Shown: positions 21,336 through 28,610 of the stretch, in pieces
Layout: every line of letters begins with the position of its first letter
Position numbering within the stretch: the stretch's first letter is position 1
IMG/VR virus record: IMGVR_UViG_3300018063_000027
Coordinates: 1 to 40,766 of that record
Source of the DNA: a virus
DNA: 40,766 nucleotides
Strand: one strand, 5' to 3'
Translations under genes and position numbers: made by a program
The notes under the pieces: model-generated
What the model was told of the DNA's origin: nothing
Seen by the model: the letters and a program-made list of their open reading frames with translations, nothing else
Database searches by the model: none

Positions 21336-23551
21336 CAGGACACGAGGCCCACATGGCTGCCCGCGGCGTCCTTGGTGACCGCGTAGACGGCATCGCCGTA
21401 CTCGGCCAGATCGGGGTGGTGCGACACGAGAATCACGCGCTCGAGCTCGCCGGCGTGGGCCAGGACGCGGAGGGCCTGGCCAAAGGCCCGGCGGGCGTCG
21501 GCATCGAGCCCGTCGGGCTCGTCGATGACTAGGGTCCGGATGGCGGTCCCGGCTCGTCGAGCGACGAGCCGGCTGAGCCCTACTGCCAGCGCCAGGCTGA
21601 CACTCATCCGCTCGCCGCCCGAGAACAGGGCCAGCGGCCGTTCGCCCGCGTCGTCGCTGACGATCAGGTCCAGGGCCTCGACGACCCCGTCCCCGCTCTT
21701 CTTGGCGCGCTGGGCGCGGATCTCGAGGGCCAGGCCCGGGCGCAGCTGATTGAGGAGCTCGTTGGCGTGACGCGACAACTCGGGCAGGACCGACTCGATG
21801 ATGCGGGCCGGGATCCCGTTCACCCCGAACGCGGTGACCAGCCGCTGCAGGATCCGCTCCTCGAGCACGGCCACGTCGAGGGCGGCTTCCAGCTCGGCGA
21901 CGATCGCGGCGTCGGCGTCCATCTGCTCCAGGAGGGTCTCGGCCTGAGTGACCGCGTGCTCCCAGGCGCGCGCCGTGGTGGCGATCTCGGTGACCCGACC
22001 CTCAAGGTGCGCGACGGTGCTCGTCGTCTGACGCTTGCGGGCGACGATCTCGTCCAGTCCGCGGAGTCGAACCTGGGCCCCGTCGAGGGCCGCGCGGGCC
22101 GCCTCACCGGCCGCGTTGGCGACGTCGCGGTCCTTCTCGGCCTGCGCGATCGCTGCGGTGGCGTCGGTCTTTGCGCGCTGCGCCTCGGTCATCCGGTCGG
22201 CCTGGCCGGCCACGACCTCGGCCGCCATCAGCGCGGCGCGGAGACGCGCGAGCTCCGATGGATCGGGCGCCGGGCCGAGAGCCTCGGCGGCACTACTGAC
22301 CGCCTCCCGGAGCTCGACGAGGGGGGGAGACTCATCGAGCGTCCGGGGCAGGGCGGCCAAGGCCTGGCGCGACGCCTCCACGCGCTCCGCCAGGCCGGCG
22401 GGATCGGCGGCGAACGTGGCGCCGCACTCGGGGCAGGTGACCGGTTCGAGAGCGTCGATCTGCGCTTCGAGTTGCGCGACCTGGTTGGCCACCAGCTGGT
22501 AGTCCAGCGCGACCTTGGCCGCCAGGCGCTCATGGTCACGCTCGGCGGTCGCCAGTTGGGACCGGAGCTCGCCGTAGGCCTCAGTGGCGTCCAGGTGGGC
22601 CGTGGCCCGCGCCTCTTCGGCGGCGAGGTTCCGGCGGATGCTCGGCAGGAGCCGCTTGGCCTGGGTGACATCCGCCTTCGAGGCGAGGATCTCATCGGCG
22701 CGGACCACGCGGCTGACCGCGTCGATGCGTCGCCGCTCGGCAGCCTGATAGGCGACCTTGGCCTCGTCGACCTGCCGCGTCGCGCGTCGGACATCCTCGA
22801 CCGCCGCGCCGGCGAGTGCGTGCTCCTCAGTGATTTGGAGAAGCAGCCCGCGGGCCTCAGCCAGTGCGCTCGCCACGGTGGCACCCTCGGCTTGGGCAGA
22901 GTTCACGGCCGCCCTGGCCTCGGACAACGTGGCCTCGACCTGGGGTCGGTCCGCGAGCCGCTCCATGAGTTGTTCGCGCTGCTCGCGCCGGGTCATCGCT
23001 GTGGCGTAGACGTCCCGCACGAGCCCGCGAGTGAAGTCCTCAGCCCGCTCGTAGCGGTCGAGGCCCAGCACCGTCGACAGGATCCGCTTCCGCTCAGCAG
23101 CAGTGGCCTCAGCGAAGGCGCTGGCCTTGCCCTGCATCAGCCAGGCTGCGGTGGCGAAGGTGGCCGCGTCCATGCGGAGCAGCTGCTCGATGAGGGCCTG
23201 GGTCTCCCGGATGGAGTCGGCGGTCAGCGGCCGCCAGCCGTCGCCGTCGGCGATCGCCAGCTCAAGGAACGACTTGCCGCCGGCGCGGGTCGATCGCCCA
23301 CGGATGGCGCGGTAGCGCTCGCCGGCGTACTCGAACTCGACGCTGGCGCTCATCTCGCTGGCGCCCAGCTGGACCAGGTCGTCGGTGCGGGCGCGGGCCG
23401 CGTCGTACAGGACGAACGAAACGGCGTCGAGCAGCGAGCTCTTGCCGGCTCCGTTCGCACCAACCAGCGTCGTCAGCCGAGCACCGTTCAGGGTGAGGTC
23501 GGTGTCGGGGTGCGAGAGGAAGTGCTTGAGCGTGATCCGGTCGACCCTCAT
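21335..23551 (-). CDS. sbcC: SbcC/Rad50-like ATPase
   Basis: The 738-aa product carries Walker A GANGAGKS (31-38), long coiled-coil arms, a zinc hook CPEC (C373, C376), the ABC signature FSGGERMS (about 643-650), Walker B LVIDEPDGL (about 669-677) and a switch His in VILVSHHPDLAEYGD. It is shorter than cellular SbcC, as in phage and archaeal-size forms. It should pair with the SbcD-like nuclease to process DNA ends or hairpins. It overlaps both neighbouring genes. A role in phage recombination or protection of ends is likely. Confidence 0.9.
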   Translation of the reverse strand: MRVDRITLKHFLSHPDTDLTLNGARLTTLVGANGAGKSSLLDAVSFVLYDAARARTDDLVQLGASEMSASVEFEYAGERYRAIRGRSTRAGGKSFLELAIADGDGWRPLTADSIRETQALIEQLLRMDAATFATAAWLMQGKASAFAEATAAERKRILSTVLGLDRYERAEDFTRGLVRDVYATAMTRREQREQLMERLADRPQVEATLSEARAAVNSAQAEGATVASALAEARGLLLQITEEHALAGAAVEDVRRATRQVDEAKVAYQAAERRRIDAVSRVVRADEILASKADVTQAKRLLPSIRRNLAAEEARATAHLDATEAYGELRSQLATAERDHERLAAKVALDYQLVANQVAQLEAQIDALEPVTCPECGATFAADPAGLAERVEASRQALAALPRTLDESPPLVELREAVSSAAEALGPAPDPSELARLRAALMAAEVVAGQADRMTEAQRAKTDATAAIAQAEKDRDVANAAGEAARAALDGAQVRLRGLDEIVARKRQTTSTVAHLEGRVTEIATTARAWEHAVTQAETLLEQMDADAAIVAELEAALDVAVLEERILQRLVTAFGVNGIPARIIESVLPELSRHANELLNQLRPGLALEIRAQRAKKSGDGVVEALDLIVSDDAGERPLALFSGGERMSVSLALAVGLSRLVARRAGTAIRTLVIDEPDGLDADARRAFGQALRVLAHAGELERVILVSHHPDLAEYGDAVYAVTKDAAGSHVGLVS

Positions 23552-24591
23552 GCGGCGGACTCCTCAGGCCAGCCGGCGAAACGACGGGCGATGTCAGCCG
23601 CCAAGGCCCGCTGCGCCTCCCGCCCTCTGTGGTTCGTCGGGAGTGGCTCGATATCGAAGGAGGCCAAGACGGCCCGCACCCGTTCGAGCGACAAGTGCGT
23701 AATCCCGCGCACGTACTCCATCGACGGATAGACCGCATAAGCCGTGATAATCGCCAGCCTCTCGTCGCCCGAAATCGGTCGCGGGACAGGAAGGTTGATT
23801 GGCAACTTGACCCGCTTGCAGGCGGCCCCGTAGCTCCCAAAGTGATTGGCGTAGGTCGTGGTCGCGGGAAGGCCGTAACGTCGGATGTCGCTCCTGGTTG
23901 GGGTGCGCCCTAGATCAAGGGCCACTGCTACCAGCCCCTCGAGCATCTCGTTCTCGCTCAGTCGTCTCTGGGTCTGCTGAGGCGGCCGGCTCTTCACCCA
24001 CGTCCGCAGCCGCTCAATAGATCCGGCGTAGCGCGTGACGGTGCCCTCGCCGATCCCGTACCGGCGGAGTTGGGCATGGGTAACCGATAGGCCTTGCCCT
24101 GCGATCGACCGCGCCACCGCCACCATCTGCGCCAAGCACTGACCAGTACGGTTCTCGGCCTCGGCGGTCTGCTGCCAGTTGGCCCGAGGCGGGACGGCCC
24201 TGCCGTGCCCGAACTCACCCTTGATTGAGGGGGGTGGCATGGCCCCCGCCCGCCAGCGGCGCAGCCCGCTGGCGATCAACGCCTGGCGATGTCTCTCTGA
24301 TATCAAGGCTGTCTTCTGAAGGAGACCGACCTCCTCCTTGAACTGTCTGGCGGGCAGCCCGTGCGCGAGACGAGAGTGATTACCCAAGTGGTCGAAGGTC
24401 CGGCCGCACCAAGGGCAGAGCAGCTTCCCGTCGTCGGCTTTGAGCACGACGCCCTGCGGATAGCCGGGCACCGCGCCTTCAAGCTGGACAAACGGCTCCT
24501 TGTAGTCGCCGTACCAGAACTCCCCGAGGTCGCCGACGGCGATCTTCTTCATCGTCCCACCTGCCATGCCCCTCGTGAGTCCCGGCTTCAT
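23548..24591 (-). CDS. Ros/MucR-like zinc finger plus HNH-repeat regulator
   Basis: From ATG 24591 the product has 347 aa. Residues 59-77 carry CPWCGRTFDHLGNHSRLAHG, a CX2C-X9-HX4-H finger of the prokaryotic Ros/MucR type. Further on, LGRTPTRSDIRRYGLPATTT and YANHFGSYGAACKRVKLPI match the homing-endonuclease-associated repeat; a less perfect copy with YGIGEGTVTRYAGSIERLRT lies before it. No HNH catalytic domain is visible. It sits between SbcD and SbcC genes, coupled to a 33-aa gene by ATGA; Met14 is an alternative start. DNA binding is likely; a regulatory or targeting role is inferred. Confidence 0.65.
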   Translation of the reverse strand: MKPGLTRGMAGGTMKKIAVGDLGEFWYGDYKEPFVQLEGAVPGYPQGVVLKADDGKLLCPWCGRTFDHLGNHSRLAHGLPARQFKEEVGLLQKTALISERHRQALIASGLRRWRAGAMPPPSIKGEFGHGRAVPPRANWQQTAEAENRTGQCLAQMVAVARSIAGQGLSVTHAQLRRYGIGEGTVTRYAGSIERLRTWVKSRPPQQTQRRLSENEMLEGLVAVALDLGRTPTRSDIRRYGLPATTTYANHFGSYGAACKRVKLPINLPVPRPISGDERLAIITAYAVYPSMEYVRGITHLSLERVRAVLASFDIEPLPTNHRGREAQRALAADIARRFAGWPEESAA

Positions 24592-24689
24592 CGGATCCGC
24601 ACCCAGACGGGGCCGTTGAGCCATTGGGGCCCGCGCAGGATCCAGGTCTCGGTGTGGCGAAGGCGGACCCAGCGCAGGAAGCGAGTCAT
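24588..24689 (-). CDS. Hidden 33-aa basic peptide
   Basis: ATG 24689 overlaps the SbcD-like stop and its TGA overlaps ATG 24591 of the next gene. The peptide (MTRFLRWVRLRHTETWILRG, then PQWLNGPVWVRIR) is basic and Trp-rich. Coupling on both sides and no alternative explanation for the 60-bp gap support it. Function unknown; it may act only as a translational relay. Confidence 0.5.
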   Translation of the reverse strand: MTRFLRWVRLRHTETWILRGPQWLNGPVWVRIR

Positions 24690-25822
24690 GACCCGACCTC
24701 CGCCAGGATGGCCCGGCCGCGCTCGATCAGCGCATCAGCCTCGGGGTCGTCTGCGAAGTAGGCGACGAGCGCCTCCTCCGCAGAAAGGGACTCGCTCATG
24801 CCGCCGGCGACGTCGTCGTCGCCCGGGCGGTGCCGCAGCTCGGCGACCTCGAACGCGCCGGCGCGTCCCAGGTCCTCGCGGAGCGCGATCAGGTCGACGG
24901 CCGGATCGAGGTCGACGCCGCGCACGATCGCGTCGTTCACCGTCGGCGGGATGGGGTCGGTCCCCGTCAGCGTCACGTAGCGGCGGGCCGGGGTCTCGAC
25001 GAACTCCCACTCGAACCGGCCCGGGCCGACCTCGGCGATGACGAAGCCTTTGACCTCGTCCTGTTCGCCGAAGTCGACCCGCTCGACCGATCCGGTGTAG
25101 AGGATGGGCGGGTCGGTGGAGAGGACCTGGTGGCGGTGCAGGTGGCCGGCGACGATGCCCTCGAAGCCGATGGCTCCCAGGTCGGCGGCGTCGATCACCA
25201 GCTGCTGGTCGCCGAGGAAGGCCTGCTGCGAGGCGCTCAGATGGGCGCCGGCCAGCGTCTGGTGGCAGACCAGGACGACACCATCGGGGTCGGGATGCTT
25301 CGCGTAGGCCTCCGCGTACAGGCCGCGGGCGATGGCCATGTACTGCTCAGCGAGGGCCGCGAAGAGTTGCGACTCGGGGACGTCCTCGAAGCCGGGCTGC
25401 GTCCGGAGCCAATGACGGTCGAGATACGGGATGGCGGCGATCGCCGTCCGCTTGACCCAGGTCACGCCCGGGCGGGCGAAGGCGTTCTGCCAGCCTCGCG
25501 TGTTCAGCCCGTAGCCCATGACGGTGACGATCGAGGCGCCGGCGATCTCCCCGTCGTGGTTGCCCCGGACGATGATCAGCTCAGGCGGGCACTCCTCGAG
25601 CGCGTCCTGGATCGTCCCCACCAGCCAGGGTGCCGGGTGCCGCCGCTCGGTGAAGTCGCCGGCGATGACCAGCGCGTCGCAGCCGCGCGCGAGCGCCTGG
25701 GTGGACACGAACCGCACCGTCTCGAGGTAGTCGACCAGGCGGGCGTTGAGCCCCGTTGCCGGATCACGGCGGGATCCGTACTCGTCGACATGAAGGTCGG
25801 CCGTGAAGCCGATGCGGGTCAC
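24686..25822 (-). CDS. sbcD: SbcD/Mre11-like nuclease
   Basis: The 378-aa calcineurin-like phosphoesterase has the diagnostic motifs: TADLHVD (8-14), VIAGDFTERRHP, IIVRGNHDGE, VCHQT and AGHLHRHQ, followed by a beta-rich and then an acidic helical C-terminus. It is the nuclease partner of the SbcC-like ATPase. It starts at ATG 25822, four bases inside the preceding gene. The complex should cut DNA ends and hairpins in the cytoplasm. Confidence 0.9.
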   Translation of the reverse strand: MTRIGFTADLHVDEYGSRRDPATGLNARLVDYLETVRFVSTQALARGCDALVIAGDFTERRHPAPWLVGTIQDALEECPPELIIVRGNHDGEIAGASIVTVMGYGLNTRGWQNAFARPGVTWVKRTAIAAIPYLDRHWLRTQPGFEDVPESQLFAALAEQYMAIARGLYAEAYAKHPDPDGVVLVCHQTLAGAHLSASQQAFLGDQQLVIDAADLGAIGFEGIVAGHLHRHQVLSTDPPILYTGSVERVDFGEQDEVKGFVIAEVGPGRFEWEFVETPARRYVTLTGTDPIPPTVNDAIVRGVDLDPAVDLIALREDLGRAGAFEVAELRHRPGDDDVAGGMSESLSAEEALVAYFADDPEADALIERGRAILAEVGS

Positions 25823-26922
25823 GCGTCGCCCTCACCGGCCGTGGCCACCGCGAGCTCGCCAGCAGCGGTGGCCCACGACGTGGCGAAGTGCTCGTCCTCG
25901 GCAGCCATCGACAGAATCGCGTCCGCCTGGGCGGAGCTGATGTCGCCGGGTGCCTTGAGGTCCCACACCGCGCCCAGGACGGTCATGACGTTCGCCTGAC
26001 CCAGGCCCCGGAGCAGTTCCTTGAGGGCGTCGCGCTGCTTCTGCGTGGCCGTGCCCTTGGCCGGGCTGGACTCGGTCCACTCGCGGAGCTTGTGGACGAA
26101 CTGCTCGCCTGGCGTCACCGTCTGCGTCGACGCCCAGTCGGGCTCCTCAACGCGTTCACCGGTCTCGGTGTCGACGCCCTCGGGCGCCGCATCGTCATCG
26201 GGCGCCTGTTCGATCAGGAGCGGCTCCTGGCGCTCGACGTCGCCGTTGGTCGGTCCGAACAGACGCGCACTGGCCGGTGCCAGCTGGCCGAGATACGCCT
26301 TCTGGACGTCGGGGTGGGCCATGTTCGGGACCCAGCGCAGGATCGCGAACGGCTTGGCCAGCTGGCTCTTCGGGAACGAGCCGTGGAGGCTGAGGACGGA
26401 TCGGATGGCCCGGTTGAAGGCCTTCGTCTCGGCGTTGGCCACCAGGTGCTCGCGGGCCTTGGCCAGGCGCTGGGGCGTCCAGCCCTTGGCCAGCTGGTTG
26501 AGGTCGATCCGCTTCGAGCCGAAGCCGCGCACGACACGGCCAGACGGGAGGGTCATCTCGATCTCGACCCGCCACTCGACGATCTCGGGATCCTTCCCAT
26601 CGTCCATCCGGCGGCTGTCGAGCTGGGTGATTCCGGCGACGCTGGCCAGCCGGGCCAGGGCCCGCGCGGTGGGCGCGAAGTGGTTGTCCTTCATCTGGCT
26701 GTCGTGGTAGATGTCGCCGCCTTCGGCGTCGGTCGACAGCTGGACGACCTCGATGTCGGGGACCAGGTACGGGTTGATCTGACGGATCGCCACCGTCGGG
26801 ACGAGCAGGTTGTACTTCGACTCGGGGAACGACCCGAGCAGCTCGACCTCCTTGGGGCCGGCCCACTCGGGGACGGCTGACGCCCGGGTGGCGAGCGCCG
26901 TGGTGGTGGATTCCTTGGGCAC
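25819..26922 (-). CDS. Putative single-strand annealing recombination protein
   Basis: The 367-aa product has a central module with AREHLVANAETKAFNRAIRS and VLSLHGSFPKSQLAKPFAIL, similar to the 'AxTKAxxRA' helix of Rad52/Sak-like phage annealing proteins, preceded by strands (VEIEMTLPSGRVVRGFGSKR). The C-terminal third is acidic and helical. GTG 26922 has GGAGG eight bases upstream. Its place before the SbcCD genes fits a recombination module. The annealing role is an inference; it is otherwise a conserved phage protein of unknown function. Confidence 0.45.
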   Translation of the reverse strand: MPKESTTTALATRASAVPEWAGPKEVELLGSFPESKYNLLVPTVAIRQINPYLVPDIEVVQLSTDAEGGDIYHDSQMKDNHFAPTARALARLASVAGITQLDSRRMDDGKDPEIVEWRVEIEMTLPSGRVVRGFGSKRIDLNQLAKGWTPQRLAKAREHLVANAETKAFNRAIRSVLSLHGSFPKSQLAKPFAILRWVPNMAHPDVQKAYLGQLAPASARLFGPTNGDVERQEPLLIEQAPDDDAAPEGVDTETGERVEEPDWASTQTVTPGEQFVHKLREWTESSPAKGTATQKQRDALKELLRGLGQANVMTVLGAVWDLKAPGDISSAQADAILSMAAEDEHFATSWATAAGELAVATAGEGDA

Positions 26923-26934
26923 GGGTGTGACCTC

Positions 26935-26982
26935 CTAACGGCCGCTGGTGCGGCGTGGATAGGGACCGGGGGTTCGGCTCAT
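26935..26982 (-). CDS. Possible 15-aa leader peptide
   Basis: ATG 26982 overlaps the previous stop (ATGA) and the frame runs MSRTPGPYPRRTSGR to a TAG at 26935, within the ribosome-binding site of the next gene. Translation through it could couple the two genes. It may be non-functional. Confidence 0.25.
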   Translation of the reverse strand: MSRTPGPYPRRTSGR

Positions 26983-27287
26983 GCGCCCTGCTCCCCGTCG
27001 AAGCAGCCGTCGGCCAGTGGCATCTGCCCTGGCGCGATGAAGGTGATCCCGGCAGCCTCGGCGGCGTGCCGGCGTGCGTACTCGTTCAGTCGGTTCAGGC
27101 GCTGATCGGCGGCGAAGATCCGAGGCCACGGGTCCCGCCCGGTCACCTTCGCGACCACCGCGTGGCCCAGCTGGCGCCGCGCCTCGAGAGCCAGGGCCTG
27201 GACGTCCATCCAGGACTCCTCTGCAGCCGCTCGGGTCACGACCTCTCGGCTGCGCGCCTCGACGGCGGCTCGGCCCGCTCGGGTCAT
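26979..27287 (-). CDS. Early protein of 102 aa, unknown
   Basis: The product is helical (AGRAAVEARSREVVTRAAAE, WMDVQALALEARRQLGHAVV) with a C-terminal ITFIAPGQMPLADGCFDGEQ. ATG 27287 overlaps the stop of the HTH gene. It lies second in the leftward early operon. No family is recognised. Confidence 0.62.
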   Translation of the reverse strand: MTRAGRAAVEARSREVVTRAAAEESWMDVQALALEARRQLGHAVVAKVTGRDPWPRIFAADQRLNRLNEYARRHAAEAAGITFIAPGQMPLADGCFDGEQGA

Positions 27288-27517
27288 GCGATCGCCTTCC
27301 GACGCCGGGCGCGGATCCCAAAGTTCGCCATCCAGCGGGAGACCGTGCCTTTGGTGAGGTTCAGGCGGGTGGCGATCTCCTCCATGTCGAGTCCCTGGAC
27401 CTCGTAGAGGTCACGCAGGAGCTCGTCGATCGGCTGGCCGTGCTCGGCCTCCAGGAACTGCATCTCGCGGGTCCGTAGGACAACTCGTTGTTCCACGCCG
27501 GCGATGATGGCCGACAA
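27284..27517 (-). CDS. Early HTH protein, Cro-like position
   Basis: The 77-aa product has a helix-turn-helix near its C-terminus: GLDMEEIATRLNLTKGTVSR followed by WMANFGIRARRRKAIA. It is the first gene of the leftward early operon, divergent from the repressor. The start is TTG 27517 as drawn; GTG 27496 (VEQRVVLRTREMQF) is a good alternative. It could act like Cro or as an early regulator. An operator palindrome overlaps the likely transcription start. Confidence 0.65.
   Translation of the reverse strand: MSAIIAGVEQRVVLRTREMQFLEAEHGQPIDELLRDLYEVQGLDMEEIATRLNLTKGTVSRWMANFGIRARRRKAIA
27480..27491. promoter_or_regulatory. Operator-like inverted repeat O1
   Basis: ACAAC-TC-GTTGT is a perfect 12-bp inverted repeat near the alternative GTG start of the early HTH gene. 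It shares the ACAA/TTGT half-sites of the neighbouring elements. Confidence 0.4.
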
Positions 27518-27524
27518 TGAGTCC

Positions 27525-27535
27525 GGTTGTCAACC
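27525..27535. promoter_or_regulatory. Operator-like inverted repeat O2
   Basis: GGTTG-T-CAACC is a perfect 11-bp palindrome at the position expected for the leftward transcription start. GACAA (27513-27517) and TTGTC (27527-27531) also pair around nine bases. Binding here would block the early promoter. Confidence 0.5.
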
Positions 27536-27540
27536 CCCCA

Positions 27541-27546
27541 ACTGTA
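27541..27546 (-). promoter_or_regulatory. Candidate -10 box of the leftward early promoter
   Basis: On the minus strand the bases read TACAGT, identical to the -10 box proposed at 5961. It lies about 24 bases before the TTG start of the early HTH gene. No clear -35 is seen. Confidence 0.45.
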
Positions 27547-27556
27547 TCGGGTACCC

Positions 27557-27565
27557 ACAAGTTGT
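27557..27565. promoter_or_regulatory. Operator-like inverted repeat O3
   Basis: ACAA-G-TTGT lies between the two divergent -10 boxes. Repressor bound here could affect both promoters, as in a lambda-like switch. Short, so tentative. Confidence 0.4.
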
Positions 27566-27574
27566 CCCCACACC

Positions 27575-27580
27575 TACTGT
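27575..27580 (+). promoter_or_regulatory. Candidate -10 box of the repressor promoter
   Basis: TACTGT ends eight bases before ATG 27589, the leaderless spacing. No Shine-Dalgarno precedes this ATG. It matches TAnnnT and resembles TACAGT of the other two promoters. Confidence 0.5.
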
Positions 27581-27588
27581 TCGACGCG

Positions 27589-27963
27589 ATGGTGGACGAC
27601 GACACGCACGCGAAGCGGCTCGGATTCTGGGTCCGCATGGCGCGTGAGCGGGCCGGCAAGAGCCAGGAAGGCGTGGCCACAGAGCTCGGCCTGAAGGCCT
27701 CGTCCAAGTCGACCGTGTCGGATTGGGAGAACGGAGTACGTCCGCCGTCGCTGCCTCAGCTGCGGCGACTGGCCAGATACTTCCGGGTCCCGATTAGGGT
27801 CTTCGTGGAGCCCGCCCCCACCGCGTTTGAGGACCTGGATCGCTGGACCGCGCTTGCCGCCGACGCCATAGATCTAGAGCAGCAGGACTGGGAAGCGGGA
27901 CAGGAATCAGACCCAGCTGACGAAGACGAGCCTGACGGGCGGCGAGATAGACAGAGCGCATGA
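27589..27963 (+). CDS. XRE-family repressor, CI-like
   Basis: From ATG 27589 the product has 124 aa. Its HTH is KRLGFWVRMARERAGKSQEG, VATELGLKASSKSTVSDWEN and GVRPPSLPQLRRLARYFRVP, the XRE/lambda repressor pattern, followed by an acidic C-terminus without a self-cleavage domain. It faces the early operon across a compact operator region, so it is the likely immunity repressor of the lysogen. A longer frame from 27517 exists, but the leaderless -10 box favours the ATG. Target sites are inferred to be the ACAA/TTGT repeats. Confidence 0.82.
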   Translation: MVDDDTHAKRLGFWVRMARERAGKSQEGVATELGLKASSKSTVSDWENGVRPPSLPQLRRLARYFRVPIRVFVEPAPTAFEDLDRWTALAADAIDLEQQDWEAGQESDPADEDEPDGRRDRQSA

Positions 27964-28124
27964 AGGTGGCTTCGATGGCTTCGATGAGTCCTGGATCACG
28001 AGGCACGGGCACCGTCTCCTCCCTGACGGCACAGCCCCCCGATCATGCGCCGCCCCGCTTACTGACGGCTAGATATCGGGTTTCGATAGCGGTGCGTTGA
28101 GGCACCGCGGGAGGAAGAAGAACG
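27964..28124. other. Intergenic region upstream of the membrane-anchored gene
   Basis: No convincing gene. It contains TGGCTTCGA in tandem (around 27966-27983) and a hairpin at 28089-28108. Promoter elements for the next gene are expected here but none is clear. Confidence 0.5.
28089..28108 (+). repeat. Hairpin in the leader of the membrane-anchored gene
   Basis: GCGGTGC-GTTGAG-GCACCGC forms a perfect seven-pair stem with a six-base loop, just before the GGAGG box of the gene starting at 28125. No U run follows, so a regulatory leader is as likely as a terminator. Confidence 0.5.
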
Positions 28125-28478
28125 GTGGAAGCTAGAGAAGTAACAAACGCCCAGGTTGTCCGACGCGTCGCGCCGGCCGGCGTCCTCGTCGTGGCCCTCG
28201 TCGTCGGCGTATCCGTTTTCGGCGGAGAGGATCCAGGCGGCGGAGATGGGGGAGGGGGCAACACCGGCGATGGCTACATGGGCACCTACGGCGGGAACCC
28301 ATCCGTGTACCAACGCATCGCCTCCGACACCGACTGCGATTCCCTGCAGGCCCAGTTCGACCAGGCAGCGGCCAATCACGACCGGGATAGTGAGGCCGGC
28401 GACCTGGAGGCCATGAAGTGGTCGACGGGGTACATGTCGGCCGCCGACGACCGGATGCGAGCGATCGGCTGCTACTGA
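28125..28478 (+). CDS. Membrane-anchored small exported protein, lysogenic conversion candidate
   Basis: The 117-aa product starts at GTG 28125 behind GGAGG. Residues ~17-33 are a hydrophobic span (PAGVLVVALVVGVSVFGG), then a Gly-rich linker and a compact domain: VYQRIASDTDCDSLQAQFDQ ... MKWSTGYMSAADDRMRAIGC, with two Cys likely to form a disulfide outside the membrane. This domain occurs in small exported proteins of actinobacteria and their phages. Its orientation, together with the repressor, suggests prophage expression, for example in superinfection exclusion. That role is inferred. Confidence 0.72.
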   Translation: MEAREVTNAQVVRRVAPAGVLVVALVVGVSVFGGEDPGGGDGGGGNTGDGYMGTYGGNPSVYQRIASDTDCDSLQAQFDQAAANHDRDSEAGDLEAMKWSTGYMSAADDRMRAIGCY

Positions 28479-28610
28479 TCTACTCAGCGGCCGAGATGGG
28501 AGGAGATGGGCTGGCTCGTCACTCTCACGCTTGGCGACTGAGCTAAACGAAACTGCGGCTTCCGATGAGCAGGGGGAGAAGGTCGTCAGAGGTCGTGTCC
28601 CCGCCCACCG
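28479..28610. other. Convergent intergenic region
   Basis: Here the rightward cargo gene meets the end of the leftward late operon. A bidirectional terminator is expected. Only an imperfect repeat is visible (GCTCGTC at 28514-28520 with GACTGAGC at 28536-28543) and GGTCGT repeated twice at 28581-28596. No tRNA or attachment site is evident. Confidence 0.4.

Noticed and set aside
21767-23731. Plus-strand open frame of 654 codons over the SbcC-like gene
   Set aside because: The opposite strand has all SbcC motifs; this frame has none.
28479-28610. Possible tRNA or attachment site
   Set aside because: No cloverleaf with anticodon and T arms can be drawn, and the repeats seen are short and imperfect.
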